64,000 nt of DNA from Mesorhizobium sp. WSM4306 (GCF_007003975.1 NZ_VFTC01000016.1:62001-126000), one strand, 5' to 3'; numbered from the stretch's first letter, positions 53,918 through 63,273 are shown. Program-made: numbers and translations. Notes: generated from the letters alone by a model not told the origin.

Positions 53918-55063
53918 TTGCCCCAGCAAAGCCATATAAGTAAGCTAATACTTACGAACTTCCGCAACTATGCCGCGCTGGAGATCGACCTTTCCCCGGG
54001 CGCTGTGGTGTTTTCCGGCGACAATGGCGCCGGCAAGACCAATCTCCTGGAAGCCATCTCCTTGCTGACGCCGGGCCGCGGCCTGCGCCGCGCGCCCTAT
54101 GCCGACGTGGCCCGCGAAGGCGGCGATGGCGGTTTTGCGCTGCATGCAAGGCTCGACGGACCGGATGGCCAGGTCGAGATCGGCACCGGCATCACCGGTG
54201 GCGAAGCCGCCGGCGAAGGCGGCCGCAAGGTGCGCATCAATGGTGCGCCGGCGCGCTCGGCCGATGCCATGCTCGAATGGCTGCGCGTCGTCTGGCTGAC
54301 GCCGGCGATGGACGGGCTGTTTCCGGGACCCGCCGCCGACCGCCGGCGCTTTCTCGACCGGCTGGTGCTGGCGATCGATCCCGGCCATGGCCAGCGCGCG
54401 CTCGACTATGAGAAGGCGATGCGCGGACGTAACCGATTGCTTACGGAAGGCTCGCGCGACAGCGCCTGGTTCGATGCCATCGAGATGCAGATGGCCGAGA
54501 CCGGCGTGGCGATCGCCGCGGCGCGCGCCGAACTGGTGCGCCTGCTCGCCGCCATGATCGACAGGCTGCCCAGCAGCGGGCCGTTTCCGCAAGCCGATAT
54601 CAGCCTGTTCGGCGACCTGGAAAGCGATGTGGCCACTTCGCCAGCGGTCGACGTCGAGGAACGCTATCGCGCCGCCCTCGCAGATGGCCGCGAGCGCGAC
54701 CGCGCTGCCGGACGCACGCTGGACGGTCCGCACCGTTCGGATCTTCTCGTGCGCCACCGCCCCAAGGCGATGCCGGCAGAACTCTGCTCGACCGGCGAGC
54801 AGAAGGCGCTGCTGGTCGGCATCGTTTTGTCGCATGCAAGGCTAACCGGCGAAATGTCGGGAATGACGCCGATCCTGCTCCTCGACGAGATCGCCGCCCA
54901 CCTCGACGCCGGCCGGCGCGCCGCGCTGTTCTCGATCCTGGAAGAATTGAACTGCCAGGCCTTCATGACCGGAACCGACGCCGCGCTGTTTTCCAGCCTT
55001 AGAGGACGCGCGCAATTCCTCACCGTTGATCACGGCACGGTTGGGCCAACCAAAGACACCTGA
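53918..55063 (+). CDS. recF: DNA replication/repair protein RecF
   Basis: 381-residue SMC-like ATPase that loads RecA at single-strand gaps. Walker A GDNGAGKTNLLEA (about 33-45), signature STGEQKALLVGIVLSHA and Walker B ILLLDEIAAHLD. The start is a TTG (53918) after AGGCGGA; no ATG or GTG occurs before the conserved SKLILTNFRNY, so a non-ATG start is required. Order dnaN-recF is usual. Confidence 0.94.
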   Translation: MPQQSHISKLILTNFRNYAALEIDLSPGAVVFSGDNGAGKTNLLEAISLLTPGRGLRRAPYADVAREGGDGGFALHARLDGPDGQVEIGTGITGGEAAGEGGRKVRINGAPARSADAMLEWLRVVWLTPAMDGLFPGPAADRRRFLDRLVLAIDPGHGQRALDYEKAMRGRNRLLTEGSRDSAWFDAIEMQMAETGVAIAAARAELVRLLAAMIDRLPSSGPFPQADISLFGDLESDVATSPAVDVEERYRAALADGRERDRAAGRTLDGPHRSDLLVRHRPKAMPAELCSTGEQKALLVGIVLSHARLTGEMSGMTPILLLDEIAAHLDAGRRAALFSILEELNCQAFMTGTDAALFSSLRGRAQFLTVDHGTVGPTKDT

Positions 55064-55094
55064 CAAGGTTTTTTGCTCGCTATAAGGTCCGGCA

Positions 55095-55850
55095 ATGACC
55101 CCTACCGCCCTCACCGACGAAGAGCTTGAGCGCTACGCCCGCCACATCGTGCTGCCTGAGATCGGCGGCGCCGGCCAGCAGAGGCTGAAGCGGGCCCGGG
55201 TGCTGGTCATCGGCGCCGGCGGACTCGGTGCGCCGGTGCTGGAGTATCTTGCTGCCGCCGGCGTCGGCACGCTCGGTATTGTCGACGACGACATCGTCTC
55301 GCTGTCCAATTTGCAGCGGCAAGTAATCCATGCCACCGACACGGTCGGCACCGCAAAGACCGGAAGCGCCAAGGCGGCGATCGCCCGTATCAATCCCCAT
55401 GTCGCTGTCGAACAGCACGAATTCAGGCTGACGGCCGAGAACGCCGCTGCGCTCATTGCGCGCTACGACATCGTTGTCGACGGCTCCGACAATTTCGAGA
55501 CGCGCTATGTCGTGGCCGATGCCTGCGCGGCGGAGAAGCGGCCGCTGGTGCATGCGGCGGTCGGCCGCTTCGACGGCTCGGTGACGGTGCTGATGCCGTT
55601 CGAAACCGGCGCCGACGGCAAACCTAACCCAAGCTATCGCGACCTCTTTCCCGAGGCGCCGCCGGAAGGGTTGGTGCCGTCCTGCGCGGTGGCCGGCGTC
55701 GTCGGCGCGCTGACCGGCGTCATCGGCACGCTGCAAGCGATGGAAGCGATCAAGCTGATCACCGGCATCGGCGAACCGCTGGTCGGCCGGCTGCTGCTTT
55801 ACGATGCGCTGTCGGCGCGCTTCGATACCATTCGCTACAAGAGAAGCTGA
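55095..55850 (+). CDS. moeB: MoeB/ThiF-family adenylyltransferase
   Basis: 251-residue E1-like enzyme that adenylates the C-terminus of a ubiquitin-like sulfur carrier (MoaD or ThiS). ATP site VIGAGGLGAPVLEYLAAAGVG (near 37-57), DxDxVxxSNLQRQ-type motif DDDIVSLSNLQRQV, and VPSCAVAGVVGALTGVIG. The C-terminal rhodanese domain of longer MOCS3-like forms is absent, and the zinc cysteines are not all present. MoeB and ThiF cannot be told apart here. It sits 31 bp after recF. Confidence 0.87.
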   Translation: MTPTALTDEELERYARHIVLPEIGGAGQQRLKRARVLVIGAGGLGAPVLEYLAAAGVGTLGIVDDDIVSLSNLQRQVIHATDTVGTAKTGSAKAAIARINPHVAVEQHEFRLTAENAAALIARYDIVVDGSDNFETRYVVADACAAEKRPLVHAAVGRFDGSVTVLMPFETGADGKPNPSYRDLFPEAPPEGLVPSCAVAGVVGALTGVIGTLQAMEAIKLITGIGEPLVGRLLLYDALSARFDTIRYKRS

Positions 55851-55854
55851 GCGT

Positions 55855-56343
55855 ATGGATCAGTCCGTCGGCGTTTTGGTCACGCAGCTTGCCCCCGGCT
55901 TCGATCGCTGGGACGAACTGCTCAGCCTGATCTTGCGGGCCTTTGCGCCGATGGATGGCGTCATCGACCCGCCCTCCTCGGCGCATCTGCTGAGCCCTGA
56001 AAGCCTTAAGGACAAGGCCGAGCGGGAAGCGGTGCTCCTGGCGCTGCAGGATGGCCTGATCGCCGGCTGTATCTTCGCCCTGGAGAGGACCACTGATGTC
56101 TATGTCGGCAAGCTTGCCGTCGAGCCTGAATTTCAGGGACGAGGCATCGGCCGGCAGCTGATGCAGGCTGTCGAGGATTTTGCCCGCGGCCGCAACAAAT
56201 CAGCCATCGAACTGCAGACGCGGATCGAACTCACGGCAAATCACGCGACCTTTGCCCGTCTCGGCTTTCGCGAAATCGCGCGCACCGCACATCAGGGCTA
56301 TGACCGGCCGACTTCGATCACCATGCGCAAGGAGCTCAAGTGA
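55855..56343 (+). CDS. GNAT-family N-acetyltransferase
   Basis: 162-residue GNAT with the acetyl-CoA motif A VGKLAVEPEFQGRGIGRQLM (about 85-104) and motif B LGFREIARTAHQGYDRP. ATG at 55855 lies 4 bp after the moeB stop, so it is co-transcribed with it. Its stop overlaps the start of the aconitase X large subunit by 4 bp (ATGA at the aag-TGA junction). Substrate unknown. Confidence 0.88.
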   Translation: MDQSVGVLVTQLAPGFDRWDELLSLILRAFAPMDGVIDPPSSAHLLSPESLKDKAEREAVLLALQDGLIAGCIFALERTTDVYVGKLAVEPEFQGRGIGRQLMQAVEDFARGRNKSAIELQTRIELTANHATFARLGFREIARTAHQGYDRPTSITMRKELK

Positions 56344-57593
56344 GCCTCGCCCTCAGCGCAGAGGAGCAGGCAATCGCCTCGGGCCAGGATGGCGCGGCGA
56401 TGGCGATGCGCATCGTTGCCGAAAGCGCGGCACTCCTCGGCGCGCCGCGGCTGATCCCGATCGCCTCGGCGCATATAGACGGTGCGCTCTATCACGGCGA
56501 TTCCGGCACGTTGTTTGCTGAAAGACTTGTCGAGGGCGGCGCGCGCGTTGCGGTGCGCGCGACGCTCAATGTCGGCGCACTCGATTTGATGGGCTGCTCG
56601 CGCGTGCGCCTCGAAGAGCCGGCGCGCGGCATGGCGCGGCGGATGATGGAGGCCTACCGCAAGCTGGGCTGCGAGCAGAGCTGGACCTGCGCGCCCTATC
56701 AGGCCGGCCACAGGCCAGCGCTTGGCAGCGACGTCGCCTGGGGCGAATCCAACGCCGTGGTGTTCTGCAATTCGGTTCTGGGCGCGCGCACCAACCGCTA
56801 TGGTGATTTCCTCGACATCGCCTGCGCCATATCGGGCCGCGCGCCGGATTACGGCCTGCACCGCGTCGAGAACCGGCAGGCGCGGCTGGTGTTCGATGTG
56901 TCCGGCCTCTCCGCCTCGTTCCTAGGTTCGGAGATCGCCTGGCCGGTGCTGGGCAGTCTCTATGGCCGCGAGGTCGGCAATGCGGTCGGCGTCGTCGCCG
57001 GCGTATCCAGCCATCCCGGCGAGGATGCGCTGAAAGCCTTCGGCGCGGCGGCAGCATCATCGGGTGCGGTCGGCCTCTTCCACATTGCCGGCGTGACACC
57101 CGAGGCGCCCGACGCCGAGACCATCCTGGCCGGCGGCAGGCCGGAAACGGTGATCCGCGTCACGCCGGAAATGGCCGCGAAGGCCCGCGCCGGCCTGTCC
57201 ACCGCAATCACTCAAACCGCCATCGATGCGGTGGCGATCGGCAGTCCTCATCTGTCTTCAGCCGAATTCGACGCGCTGGAGGAGTTGATCGGCGGGCGGC
57301 GGCTTCACGTGCCGATTTACGCCTGCACCGGCCGCCATGTGCTCACAACGCTCGAACGGAGCGGCCAGCGCAAGGCGCTCGAGGCGAGCGGGGTGGTCAT
57401 CGTTGCCGACACTTGCGTGGTGGTGACGCCGATCCTGCCGGACCTTGCCGGCGGCGTGCTAATGACCAATTCAGGAAAATTCGCGCAATATGCGCCGGGC
57501 AATACCGGCTACGCCGTGCTTTATGGCTCGCTGGCCGACTGCGTCGAAAGCGCGGTTGCCGGCAAGCCAAGATTTACGGATATTGCCGCATGA
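56340..57593 (+). CDS. Aconitase X, catalytic (large) subunit
   Basis: 417-residue DUF521/AcnX protein. Landmarks are IASAHIDGALYHGDSG (near 33-48), LNVGALDLMGC, GESNAVVFCNSVLGARTNRYGDF and TNSGKFAQYAPG near the C-terminus. Two-subunit bacterial AcnX enzymes studied so far are cis-3-hydroxy-L-proline dehydratases carrying an iron-sulfur cluster; that is the best guess. Coupled by ATGA overlap to the small subunit. Confidence 0.88.
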   Translation: MSLALSAEEQAIASGQDGAAMAMRIVAESAALLGAPRLIPIASAHIDGALYHGDSGTLFAERLVEGGARVAVRATLNVGALDLMGCSRVRLEEPARGMARRMMEAYRKLGCEQSWTCAPYQAGHRPALGSDVAWGESNAVVFCNSVLGARTNRYGDFLDIACAISGRAPDYGLHRVENRQARLVFDVSGLSASFLGSEIAWPVLGSLYGREVGNAVGVVAGVSSHPGEDALKAFGAAAASSGAVGLFHIAGVTPEAPDAETILAGGRPETVIRVTPEMAAKARAGLSTAITQTAIDAVAIGSPHLSSAEFDALEELIGGRRLHVPIYACTGRHVLTTLERSGQRKALEASGVVIVADTCVVVTPILPDLAGGVLMTNSGKFAQYAPGNTGYAVLYGSLADCVESAVAGKPRFTDIAA

Positions 57594-58003
57594 GCGCCTT
57601 GGCCGAAATCCTGGTGCCGGGTCGAGCCGGCGAAGGCGAAGCCCTGGTGCTGACCGCGCCGATCAGCTTCTGGGGCGGCGTCGATCCGCAGAGCGGCCGC
57701 ATCGCCGATGTCCGCCACCCGCAGCATGGCGAGACCATTGCCGGCCGCGTGCTGTTCCTGCCAGGCACGATCGGTTCGTCCTCCGCCTCCGCCGTGCTGA
57801 TGGAGCTCGTCCACAACGGCCATGCGCCGGCGGCGCTCGTGCTGCACGAACCGGACGCGATCCTGCTGCTCGGGTTGATTGTTGGCAGGGAAATGGGCTG
57901 GCGGACGCCGGTGGCGCTCAGGCTGGAGCGCGGTGCGTTCGCGGCCTACCGTGGAAAGCGGGTGAGCGTCGCTGACGACGGCGCACTTACAACCGCCATC
58001 TGA
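57590..58003 (+). CDS. Aconitase X swivel (small) subunit
   Basis: 137-residue DUF126 swivel domain. The ATG overlaps the large-subunit stop by 4 bases. The LFLPGTIGSSSASAVLMELV segment (about 56-75) is the phosphate- or substrate-binding serine motif of aconitase swivel domains. Together the two subunits form the complete dehydratase. No proline racemase, transporter or reductase for a hydroxyproline pathway is adjacent. Confidence 0.88.
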   Translation: MSALAEILVPGRAGEGEALVLTAPISFWGGVDPQSGRIADVRHPQHGETIAGRVLFLPGTIGSSSASAVLMELVHNGHAPAALVLHEPDAILLLGLIVGREMGWRTPVALRLERGAFAAYRGKRVSVADDGALTTAI

Positions 58004-58015
58004 ACGCCGTCGACT

Positions 58016-59017
58016 TCAGATCCTGAGCGGCAACACGCGGTCCGGCGGGCGGTGGCCGTCGACGAAGGCGCGGATGTTGATGATGACCTTCTCGCCCATG
58101 TCGATGCGGCCTTCGAGCGTCGCCGAGCCCATATGCGGCAGCAGCACGACCTTGCCCTTGGCCGCGAGCTTCAAGAGCTTGCTGCTCAGCGCCGGCTCGT
58201 GCTCGTAGACGTCGAGGCCGGCGCCGGCGATCTTGCCGTCCTGGATCAGCTTGACCAGAAACTCCTCGTCGATGATGTCGCCGCGCGCTGTGTTTACGAT
58301 GTAAGCGGTGGGTTGCAGCAGCGCCAGCCGCCGCGCTGACAGCAAATGAAAGGTGGCTGGCGTCGACGGGCAATTGACCGAGATGATGTCCATGCGGGCA
58401 AGCATCTGGTCGAGGCTTTCCCAATAGGTCGCCTCCAGTCCTTCCTCGACCGCCGGCAGCACGCGATGGCGGTTATGATAGTGGATCGACAGGCCGAAGG
58501 CTTTGGCGCGCCTGGCGACCGCGGTTCCGATGCGCCCCATGCCGACAATGCCGAGGCGCTTGCCCCAGATGCGCCGGCCGAGCATCCAGGTCGGCGACCA
58601 GCCGGCCCATTTCTTGTCGCCGGTCAGCACATTGGCCCCTTCCGCCAGCCGACGCGGCACCGCCAGCATCAGCGCCATGGTCATATCGGCGGTGTCTTCG
58701 GTCAGCACGTTCGGCGTGTTGGTGACGGTGATGCCTTTCTTGGCTGCCGCCTCCACGTCGATCTTGTCGACACCATTGCCGAAATTGGCGATCAGCTTGA
58801 GATTGTCGCCGGCCTGGGCAATCAGCGCGGCGTCGATCTGGTCGGTTATGGTCGGCACCAGCACGTCGGCTTCCTTGACCGCCGCGACCAGCTCCGGCTG
58901 CGTCATCGGCCTGTCCTCGACATTCAGCCTGGCGTCGAACAGTTCGCGCATGCGGGTCTCGACCGGATCAGGGAGCTTGCGCGTGATGACGACGAGAGGC
59001 CGTTTTTTGCCTGCCAT
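58016..59017 (-). CDS. D-2-hydroxyacid dehydrogenase (glyoxylate/hydroxypyruvate reductase type)
   Basis: 333-residue NAD(P)-dependent enzyme of the D-isomer family. NAD motif GIVGMGRIG (about 154-162), the catalytic Arg in NTARGD, Glu in DVYEHEPALS and His in LLPHMGSAT. Its closest general resemblance is to glyoxylate reductase/GyaR-like proteins. Convergent with the AcnX genes (12 bp apart). Substrate is not certain. Confidence 0.88.
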   Translation of the reverse strand: MAGKKRPLVVITRKLPDPVETRMRELFDARLNVEDRPMTQPELVAAVKEADVLVPTITDQIDAALIAQAGDNLKLIANFGNGVDKIDVEAAAKKGITVTNTPNVLTEDTADMTMALMLAVPRRLAEGANVLTGDKKWAGWSPTWMLGRRIWGKRLGIVGMGRIGTAVARRAKAFGLSIHYHNRHRVLPAVEEGLEATYWESLDQMLARMDIISVNCPSTPATFHLLSARRLALLQPTAYIVNTARGDIIDEEFLVKLIQDGKIAGAGLDVYEHEPALSSKLLKLAAKGKVVLLPHMGSATLEGRIDMGEKVIINIRAFVDGHRPPDRVLPLRI

Positions 59018-59141
59018 TGTTTCCTCGAACCCGATCTCGTTGAGACCTCTTTAACCAAGACAGGCGAAACTGAATACCGGTCGCGGTGCCTGCCACTCCT
59101 GTAACAAGCGGTGCCGCCGAAGACAAAGAAAAAGGGGCGCC

Positions 59142-59732
59142 ATGGCCAAAGGGCAGGCGCCGAAAGGAACGAAAGTGTCTGGTTTCGCGTCGCTTCGCCT
59201 GGTCCTCAGCGCAGCGCTTCTCGGCGCTCTCCTGCATTCCCCGCAAGCCGCGGCGCAAGGTGCTGCCGCGCCTGCGCAGACGGTGACGCTTGGGCCGAGC
59301 GGCCTGCCGCTGCCGCGTTTCGTCAGCCTGAAATCAGCCCGCGTCAACTCGCGCGTCGGCCCTGGCGCCAACTATTCCGTCGACTGGATGTACACAAAGG
59401 CCGGGCTGCCTATGGAAATCATCCAGGAATTCGATACGTGGCGGCGCGTGCGCGATGCCGACGGTTCGGAGGGCTGGATCAACCAGTCGCTGTTGTCGGG
59501 CCGCCGCACAGCGATCGTCGCCCCCTGGCAGCGCAGCAAGGGCGGCCGAATCAATCTGCTCGACGATGCCGACAAGGACGCCAGCGTCGTCGCCATCATC
59601 GAGCCGGGCGTGACAGGCACGATCAAAACCTGCGATGGCCAGTGGTGCGAAATGACCTTCGACGGCCTCACCGGCTGGATCGCCCAGTCGCAGGTCTGGG
59701 GCGCCTATCCCGGCGAGCACGTCAAGAACTGA
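59142..59732 (+). CDS. Exported SH3-domain protein
   Basis: 196-residue protein with a signal peptide (about 15-38, ending PQAAAQG) and two bacterial SH3-type domains (about 60-125: ARVNSRVGPGANYSVDWM; and 130-190: NLLDDADKDASVVAIIEPG with GLTGWIAQSQVWG). Proteins of this type bind the cell wall. No catalytic domain is attached. Starts at ATG 59142. Confidence 0.88.
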   Translation: MAKGQAPKGTKVSGFASLRLVLSAALLGALLHSPQAAAQGAAAPAQTVTLGPSGLPLPRFVSLKSARVNSRVGPGANYSVDWMYTKAGLPMEIIQEFDTWRRVRDADGSEGWINQSLLSGRRTAIVAPWQRSKGGRINLLDDADKDASVVAIIEPGVTGTIKTCDGQWCEMTFDGLTGWIAQSQVWGAYPGEHVKN

Positions 59733-59816
59733 GAACCAAGAATTTCGTACACACGCTGCCTCTGTGACGGGTGGAGCCAATGCATATGGTGGGCCAAACC
59801 GCAGCATATTTTGGAA

Positions 59817-60623
59817 CTATCGCCGGGCGGTCACAACCCAAGTCGCCGCTTTCAAAGTTACAGCGGCTTGGTTCCCTCGCTCGCCAAGGGCCGTGCGTAC
59901 GCTGGATTCCGCAGCTGCCCGCATACCCAGATTCTCTCGAATGATCTTGCCAAGCGGCCCTACGCTCAGCAGCACGGCAACCATCGCATCCAAATCTCCA
60001 TTGGAGACCATCTCGTCGTGCGCTTGGATTCCGACATGCACAAAACCGGCTGCCTGCAGCGTGTTTCGGATATAGCCGGGGTCTGCGAAGCTGAAAGGTG
60101 TCGGGTCGAGCCATCCTTCGAGACCTGCTGCCCGCAGGGGAAACAAATCCAATTCGTTTTCGTCCAGCGATCGCCAGCAAACGAAGGCTAACCGCCCTGA
60201 TGGTCTCAACATTCGCCGGAAGTTTGAGAAGGCAGCGATGGGGTCCTGGAAAGCCATCACGCCGAAGCGCGAAAAGACACAGTCGAAGCTATGTTCTGGA
60301 AGTGCGAGCTTCAGTGCATCGCACTCAATGAAGTCCACCCGGCTGCGCCCCGCCGCACGGCGACATGCTATCTCTAACAGGCGGGGAGCTATGTCGACTC
60401 CTGTGACCGTGCCTCCGGGTCCCACCCGATCCGCGAGTTGCAAGACCGATTGGCCAGCACCACAACCTACGTCGAGCACCGCTTCCCCATCCTGAGGAGA
60501 AAGCGCCTCGATTGCGCGGACACCTAGGGGTGACAGTTGGAGGTCCAGCGAGTCCGCAACTTCAGCCCAAGCTCTACTCGCAAGATCTCTCGCTCTAAGG
60601 GACGAGATATCCGCCTTGGACAT
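59817..60623 (-). CDS. Class I SAM-dependent methyltransferase, atypical composition
   Basis: 268-residue methyltransferase with motif I VLDVGCGAGQSV (about 49-60), acidic motif II GVDIAP and motif IV FDCVFSRFGVM, similar to UbiE-like/Methyltransf_11 enzymes. Unlike its neighbours, the gene has more AT-rich third positions and a less GC-rich flank (59733-59816), and it intrudes between the SH3 gene and irr. This suggests recent acquisition. Substrate unknown. Confidence 0.82.
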   Translation of the reverse strand: MSKADISSLRARDLASRAWAEVADSLDLQLSPLGVRAIEALSPQDGEAVLDVGCGAGQSVLQLADRVGPGGTVTGVDIAPRLLEIACRRAAGRSRVDFIECDALKLALPEHSFDCVFSRFGVMAFQDPIAAFSNFRRMLRPSGRLAFVCWRSLDENELDLFPLRAAGLEGWLDPTPFSFADPGYIRNTLQAAGFVHVGIQAHDEMVSNGDLDAMVAVLLSVGPLGKIIRENLGMRAAAESSVRTALGERGNQAAVTLKAATWVVTARR

Positions 60624-60634
60624 TTAGGCTGGAA

Positions 60635-61066
60635 TCAAACGCCGCGCTTGGGGCGCAGCCGCACGACGATGTCGACATTGGCGATCTCCATGCCCGCGGG
60701 TGGCTCCGGCAGGTTGGAGACGGTCACCGGACCGCTTTCTATGTCGAAGATCCTGTTTTCGCCTTCGATGTAGAAATGATGGTGATCGGAGGTGTTGGTG
60801 TCGAAATAGGTCTTCGACCCCTCGACCGCGAGGATGCGCAGCAGGCCGGCCTGGGTGAACTGGTGAAGGGCGTTGTAGACGGTGGCAAGCGAGACCGGCA
60901 CGCCGGCGGCGATCGCCTCCTCATGCAGTTCCTCGGCCGAAAGGTGGCGGTCGCCTTTGGCAAAAAGCAGGTCGGCCAGCGCAATGCGCTGGCGCGTCGG
61001 CCTCAGGCCGGCTTCGCGAACCCGCTTGTCCACAGCGACATTTTCCTTCCGGCAGCCCAGATCCAT
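60635..61066 (-). CDS. irr: Iron response regulator Irr (Fur family)
   Basis: 143-residue Fur-family regulator. Winged helix with RPTRQRIALADLLFAKGDRHLSAEEL and recognition helix VSLATVYNALHQF, then the HHH cluster His95-His97 (DHHHFY) that binds haem in Irr. It represses or activates iron genes according to haem status in rhizobia. The N-terminal GCPWHD haem motif of Bradyrhizobium is absent, as in most rhizobia. It is divergent from fabA, the usual rhizobial location. Confidence 0.92.
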   Translation of the reverse strand: MDLGCRKENVAVDKRVREAGLRPTRQRIALADLLFAKGDRHLSAEELHEEAIAAGVPVSLATVYNALHQFTQAGLLRILAVEGSKTYFDTNTSDHHHFYIEGENRIFDIESGPVTVSNLPEPPAGMEIANVDIVVRLRPKRGV

Positions 61067-61412
61067 CTATTCGTCCAAGCCCACAGTTCCGCCTCAAGAC
61101 ACCCCCAGAGTGGCGAAAAAACGTCATCGGCCGAAACTGGATACCCTCCGACATATATTCTGTTGGCCGAATGCGATCAATAGAGCGACGTGCGTCCAGT
61201 TGGACGCACAAAGTGCGCTCTATCACTTATTTGGCGTCGCATCGTGCTTTCCGGAAATCGAAATCGATTTCCGGGCCGATGCGAGAGCGCGCATTGACCC
61301 GGGCAGACGGGCGGGTTAAGCGCAAACGCCGGTTTCCGGCTCGAAATGGATTGTGTTAGGAAACCAACGACAAGGGCGCCCACCGCCCGGGACTATTATG
61401 GGGACGAGATTG
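61067..61412. other. irr-fabA divergent region
   Basis: 346 bp. Holds a copy of the family A palindromic repeat (61192-61285). I could not find an ICE-like Irr box or a clear promoter pair in the rest. Confidence 0.5.
61192..61285. repeat. Palindromic repeat element (family A, copy 2)
   Basis: GCGTCCAGTTGGACGCACAAA followed by a CTTTCCGGAAATCG...CGATTTCCGGG hairpin. It matches, position by position, the layout of the copy that breaks the thioesterase gene (3229-3333). Intergenic and apparently harmless here. Confidence 0.8.
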
Positions 61413-61928
61413 ATGGCGGGTTCGAAATCCAGCTACGGTTATGAGGAATTGCTGGCCTGTGCCCGCGGCGAGTTGTTCGGGCCCGGTAACGCCCAGTTGC
61501 CCTACCCGCCGATGCTGATGTTCGATCGCATCACCGAGATCAGCGAGACCGGCGGCGCCCACGACAAGGGCTTCATCCGCGCCGAATTCGACATCAAGCC
61601 GGACCTGTGGTTCTTCGCTTGCCATTTCATCGGCAATCCGATCATGCCGGGCTGCCTGGGCCTCGACGCCATGTGGCAATTGACGGGGTTCTACCTCGGC
61701 TGGCTCGGCGAACCGGGCAAGGGCATGGCGCTGTCGACCGGCGAAGTGAAATTCAAGGGCATGGTGACGCCATCGGTCAAGAAGGTCGAATACGGCATCG
61801 ATTTCAAGCGCGTCATGCGCGGGCGCCTGGTGCTCGGCATCGCCGATGGCTGGCTTAAGGCCGACGGCGAACCCATATACGCGGCGACAGACCTCAAGGT
61901 GGGGCTGTCCAAGCAATCGGCCGCCTGA
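61413..61928 (+). CDS. fabA: Beta-hydroxydecanoyl-ACP dehydratase/isomerase
   Basis: 171-residue hotdog enzyme that dehydrates 3-hydroxydecanoyl-ACP and isomerises the trans-2 to the cis-3 bond, the branch point for unsaturated fatty acids. Catalytic His71 (FACHFIGNP) and Asp85 (LGLDAMW) match E. coli His70/Asp84, and length matches E. coli's 172. ATG at 61413 follows GGGGACGAG. Followed by fabB and fabI, a classic operon. Confidence 0.95.
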   Translation: MAGSKSSYGYEELLACARGELFGPGNAQLPYPPMLMFDRITEISETGGAHDKGFIRAEFDIKPDLWFFACHFIGNPIMPGCLGLDAMWQLTGFYLGWLGEPGKGMALSTGEVKFKGMVTPSVKKVEYGIDFKRVMRGRLVLGIADGWLKADGEPIYAATDLKVGLSKQSAA

Positions 61929-62052
61929 CCGGCGCCACTGCAGCAGGGCGTTTCCCGGAACGCGCAATGACGCTGCAGCATTTTGATTTTGCGTATGATC
62001 GCCGGCCAAAACCGGCTACGGTTTCGGGATCATCCGCTGGAAGGAGTTGCGA

Positions 62053-63273
62053 ATGAGAAGGGTCGTCGTCACAGGCCTCGGCATCGTATCGTCGATCGGC
62101 AACAATGCCAACGAGGTGCAATCCTCGCTCTACGATGCCAAATCGGGCATCAGCTTCTCCGATTCCTTCGCCGAACACGGCTTCCGCTGCCAGGTCTGGG
62201 GCGCGCCGACGCTCGACCCGTCGGCCATGATCGACCGTCGCGCCATGCGCTTCCTGAGCCAGGGTGCAGCCTGGAACCATGTCGCCATGGACCAGGCCAT
62301 CGCCGACGCCGGCCTTGGCGAAAGCGACATCACCAATGAGCGCACCGGCATCGTCATGGGATCGGGCGGTCCGTCCACCCGCACCATCGTGGAGGCGGCC
62401 GAGATCACACTCAAGAACAACAGCCCCAAGCGCATCGGTCCGTTCGCGGTGCCGAAGGCAATGTCGTCGACCGCGTCGGCGACGCTCGCCACCTGGTTCA
62501 AGATCCACGGCGTCAATTATTCGATCTCGTCGGCGTGCTCGACCTCGGCGCATTGCATCGGCAATGCCTACGAGCTGATCCAATGGGGCAAGCAGGATGT
62601 GATGTTTGCCGGCGGCCATGAAGACCTCGACTGGACAATGTCGGACCTGTTCGATGCCATGGGCGCGATGTCGTCGAAGTATAACGACAGGGCGTCAACG
62701 GCGTCCCGCGCGTACGACGCCAACCGCGACGGTTTCGTCATTGCCGGCGGCGCGGGCGTCCTCATCCTGGAGGAACTCGAACACGCCAAGGCGCGTGGCG
62801 CCAAGATCTATGCCGAAATCGTCGGCTACGGCGCGACGTCGGATGGCTATGACATGGTGGCGCCGTCCGGCGAAGGCGCGGTGCGCTGCATGCGCCAGGC
62901 GCTGGCGACAGTGTCTACGCCGGTCGACTACATCAACACCCACGGCACCTCGACGCCGGTCGGCGATTCCCGGGAAATGGGCGCCATCCGCGAGGTGTTC
63001 GGCGACAAGATGCCGTTCATCACTTCGACCAAGTCGCTGACCGGCCATTCGCTGGGCGCCGCCGGCGTGCAGGAGTCGATCTACTCGATCCTGATGATGC
63101 AAGGCGGCTTCATCGGCGAAAGCGCCCATATCGAAAACCTCGATCCGGAATTCGAGGGCATGCCGATCGTGCGCAAGCGTATCGACGATGCCAGGATCGA
63201 CACGGTTTTGTCCAATTCGTTCGGTTTCGGTGGAACCAACGCAACGCTCGTTTTCCAGCGCTATTCCGCATAA
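62053..63273 (+). CDS. fabB: 3-oxoacyl-ACP synthase I
   Basis: 406-residue condensing enzyme that elongates the cis-3 decenoyl product of FabA. Nucleophile Cys162 (SSACSTSAHC), His in NTHGTSTPVGD, and KSLTGHSLGAAG with the second His. GGAAGGAG precedes the ATG at 62053; an upstream TTG is rejected. 124 bp after fabA. Confidence 0.95.
   Translation: MRRVVVTGLGIVSSIGNNANEVQSSLYDAKSGISFSDSFAEHGFRCQVWGAPTLDPSAMIDRRAMRFLSQGAAWNHVAMDQAIADAGLGESDITNERTGIVMGSGGPSTRTIVEAAEITLKNNSPKRIGPFAVPKAMSSTASATLATWFKIHGVNYSISSACSTSAHCIGNAYELIQWGKQDVMFAGGHEDLDWTMSDLFDAMGAMSSKYNDRASTASRAYDANRDGFVIAGGAGVLILEELEHAKARGAKIYAEIVGYGATSDGYDMVAPSGEGAVRCMRQALATVSTPVDYINTHGTSTPVGDSREMGAIREVFGDKMPFITSTKSLTGHSLGAAGVQESIYSILMMQGGFIGESAHIENLDPEFEGMPIVRKRIDDARIDTVLSNSFGFGGTNATLVFQRYSA

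Noticed and set aside
61067..61412. Irr/ICE box in the irr-fabA spacer
   Set aside because: I looked for TTTAGAA-TTCTAAA-like symmetry and found only the palindromic repeat.
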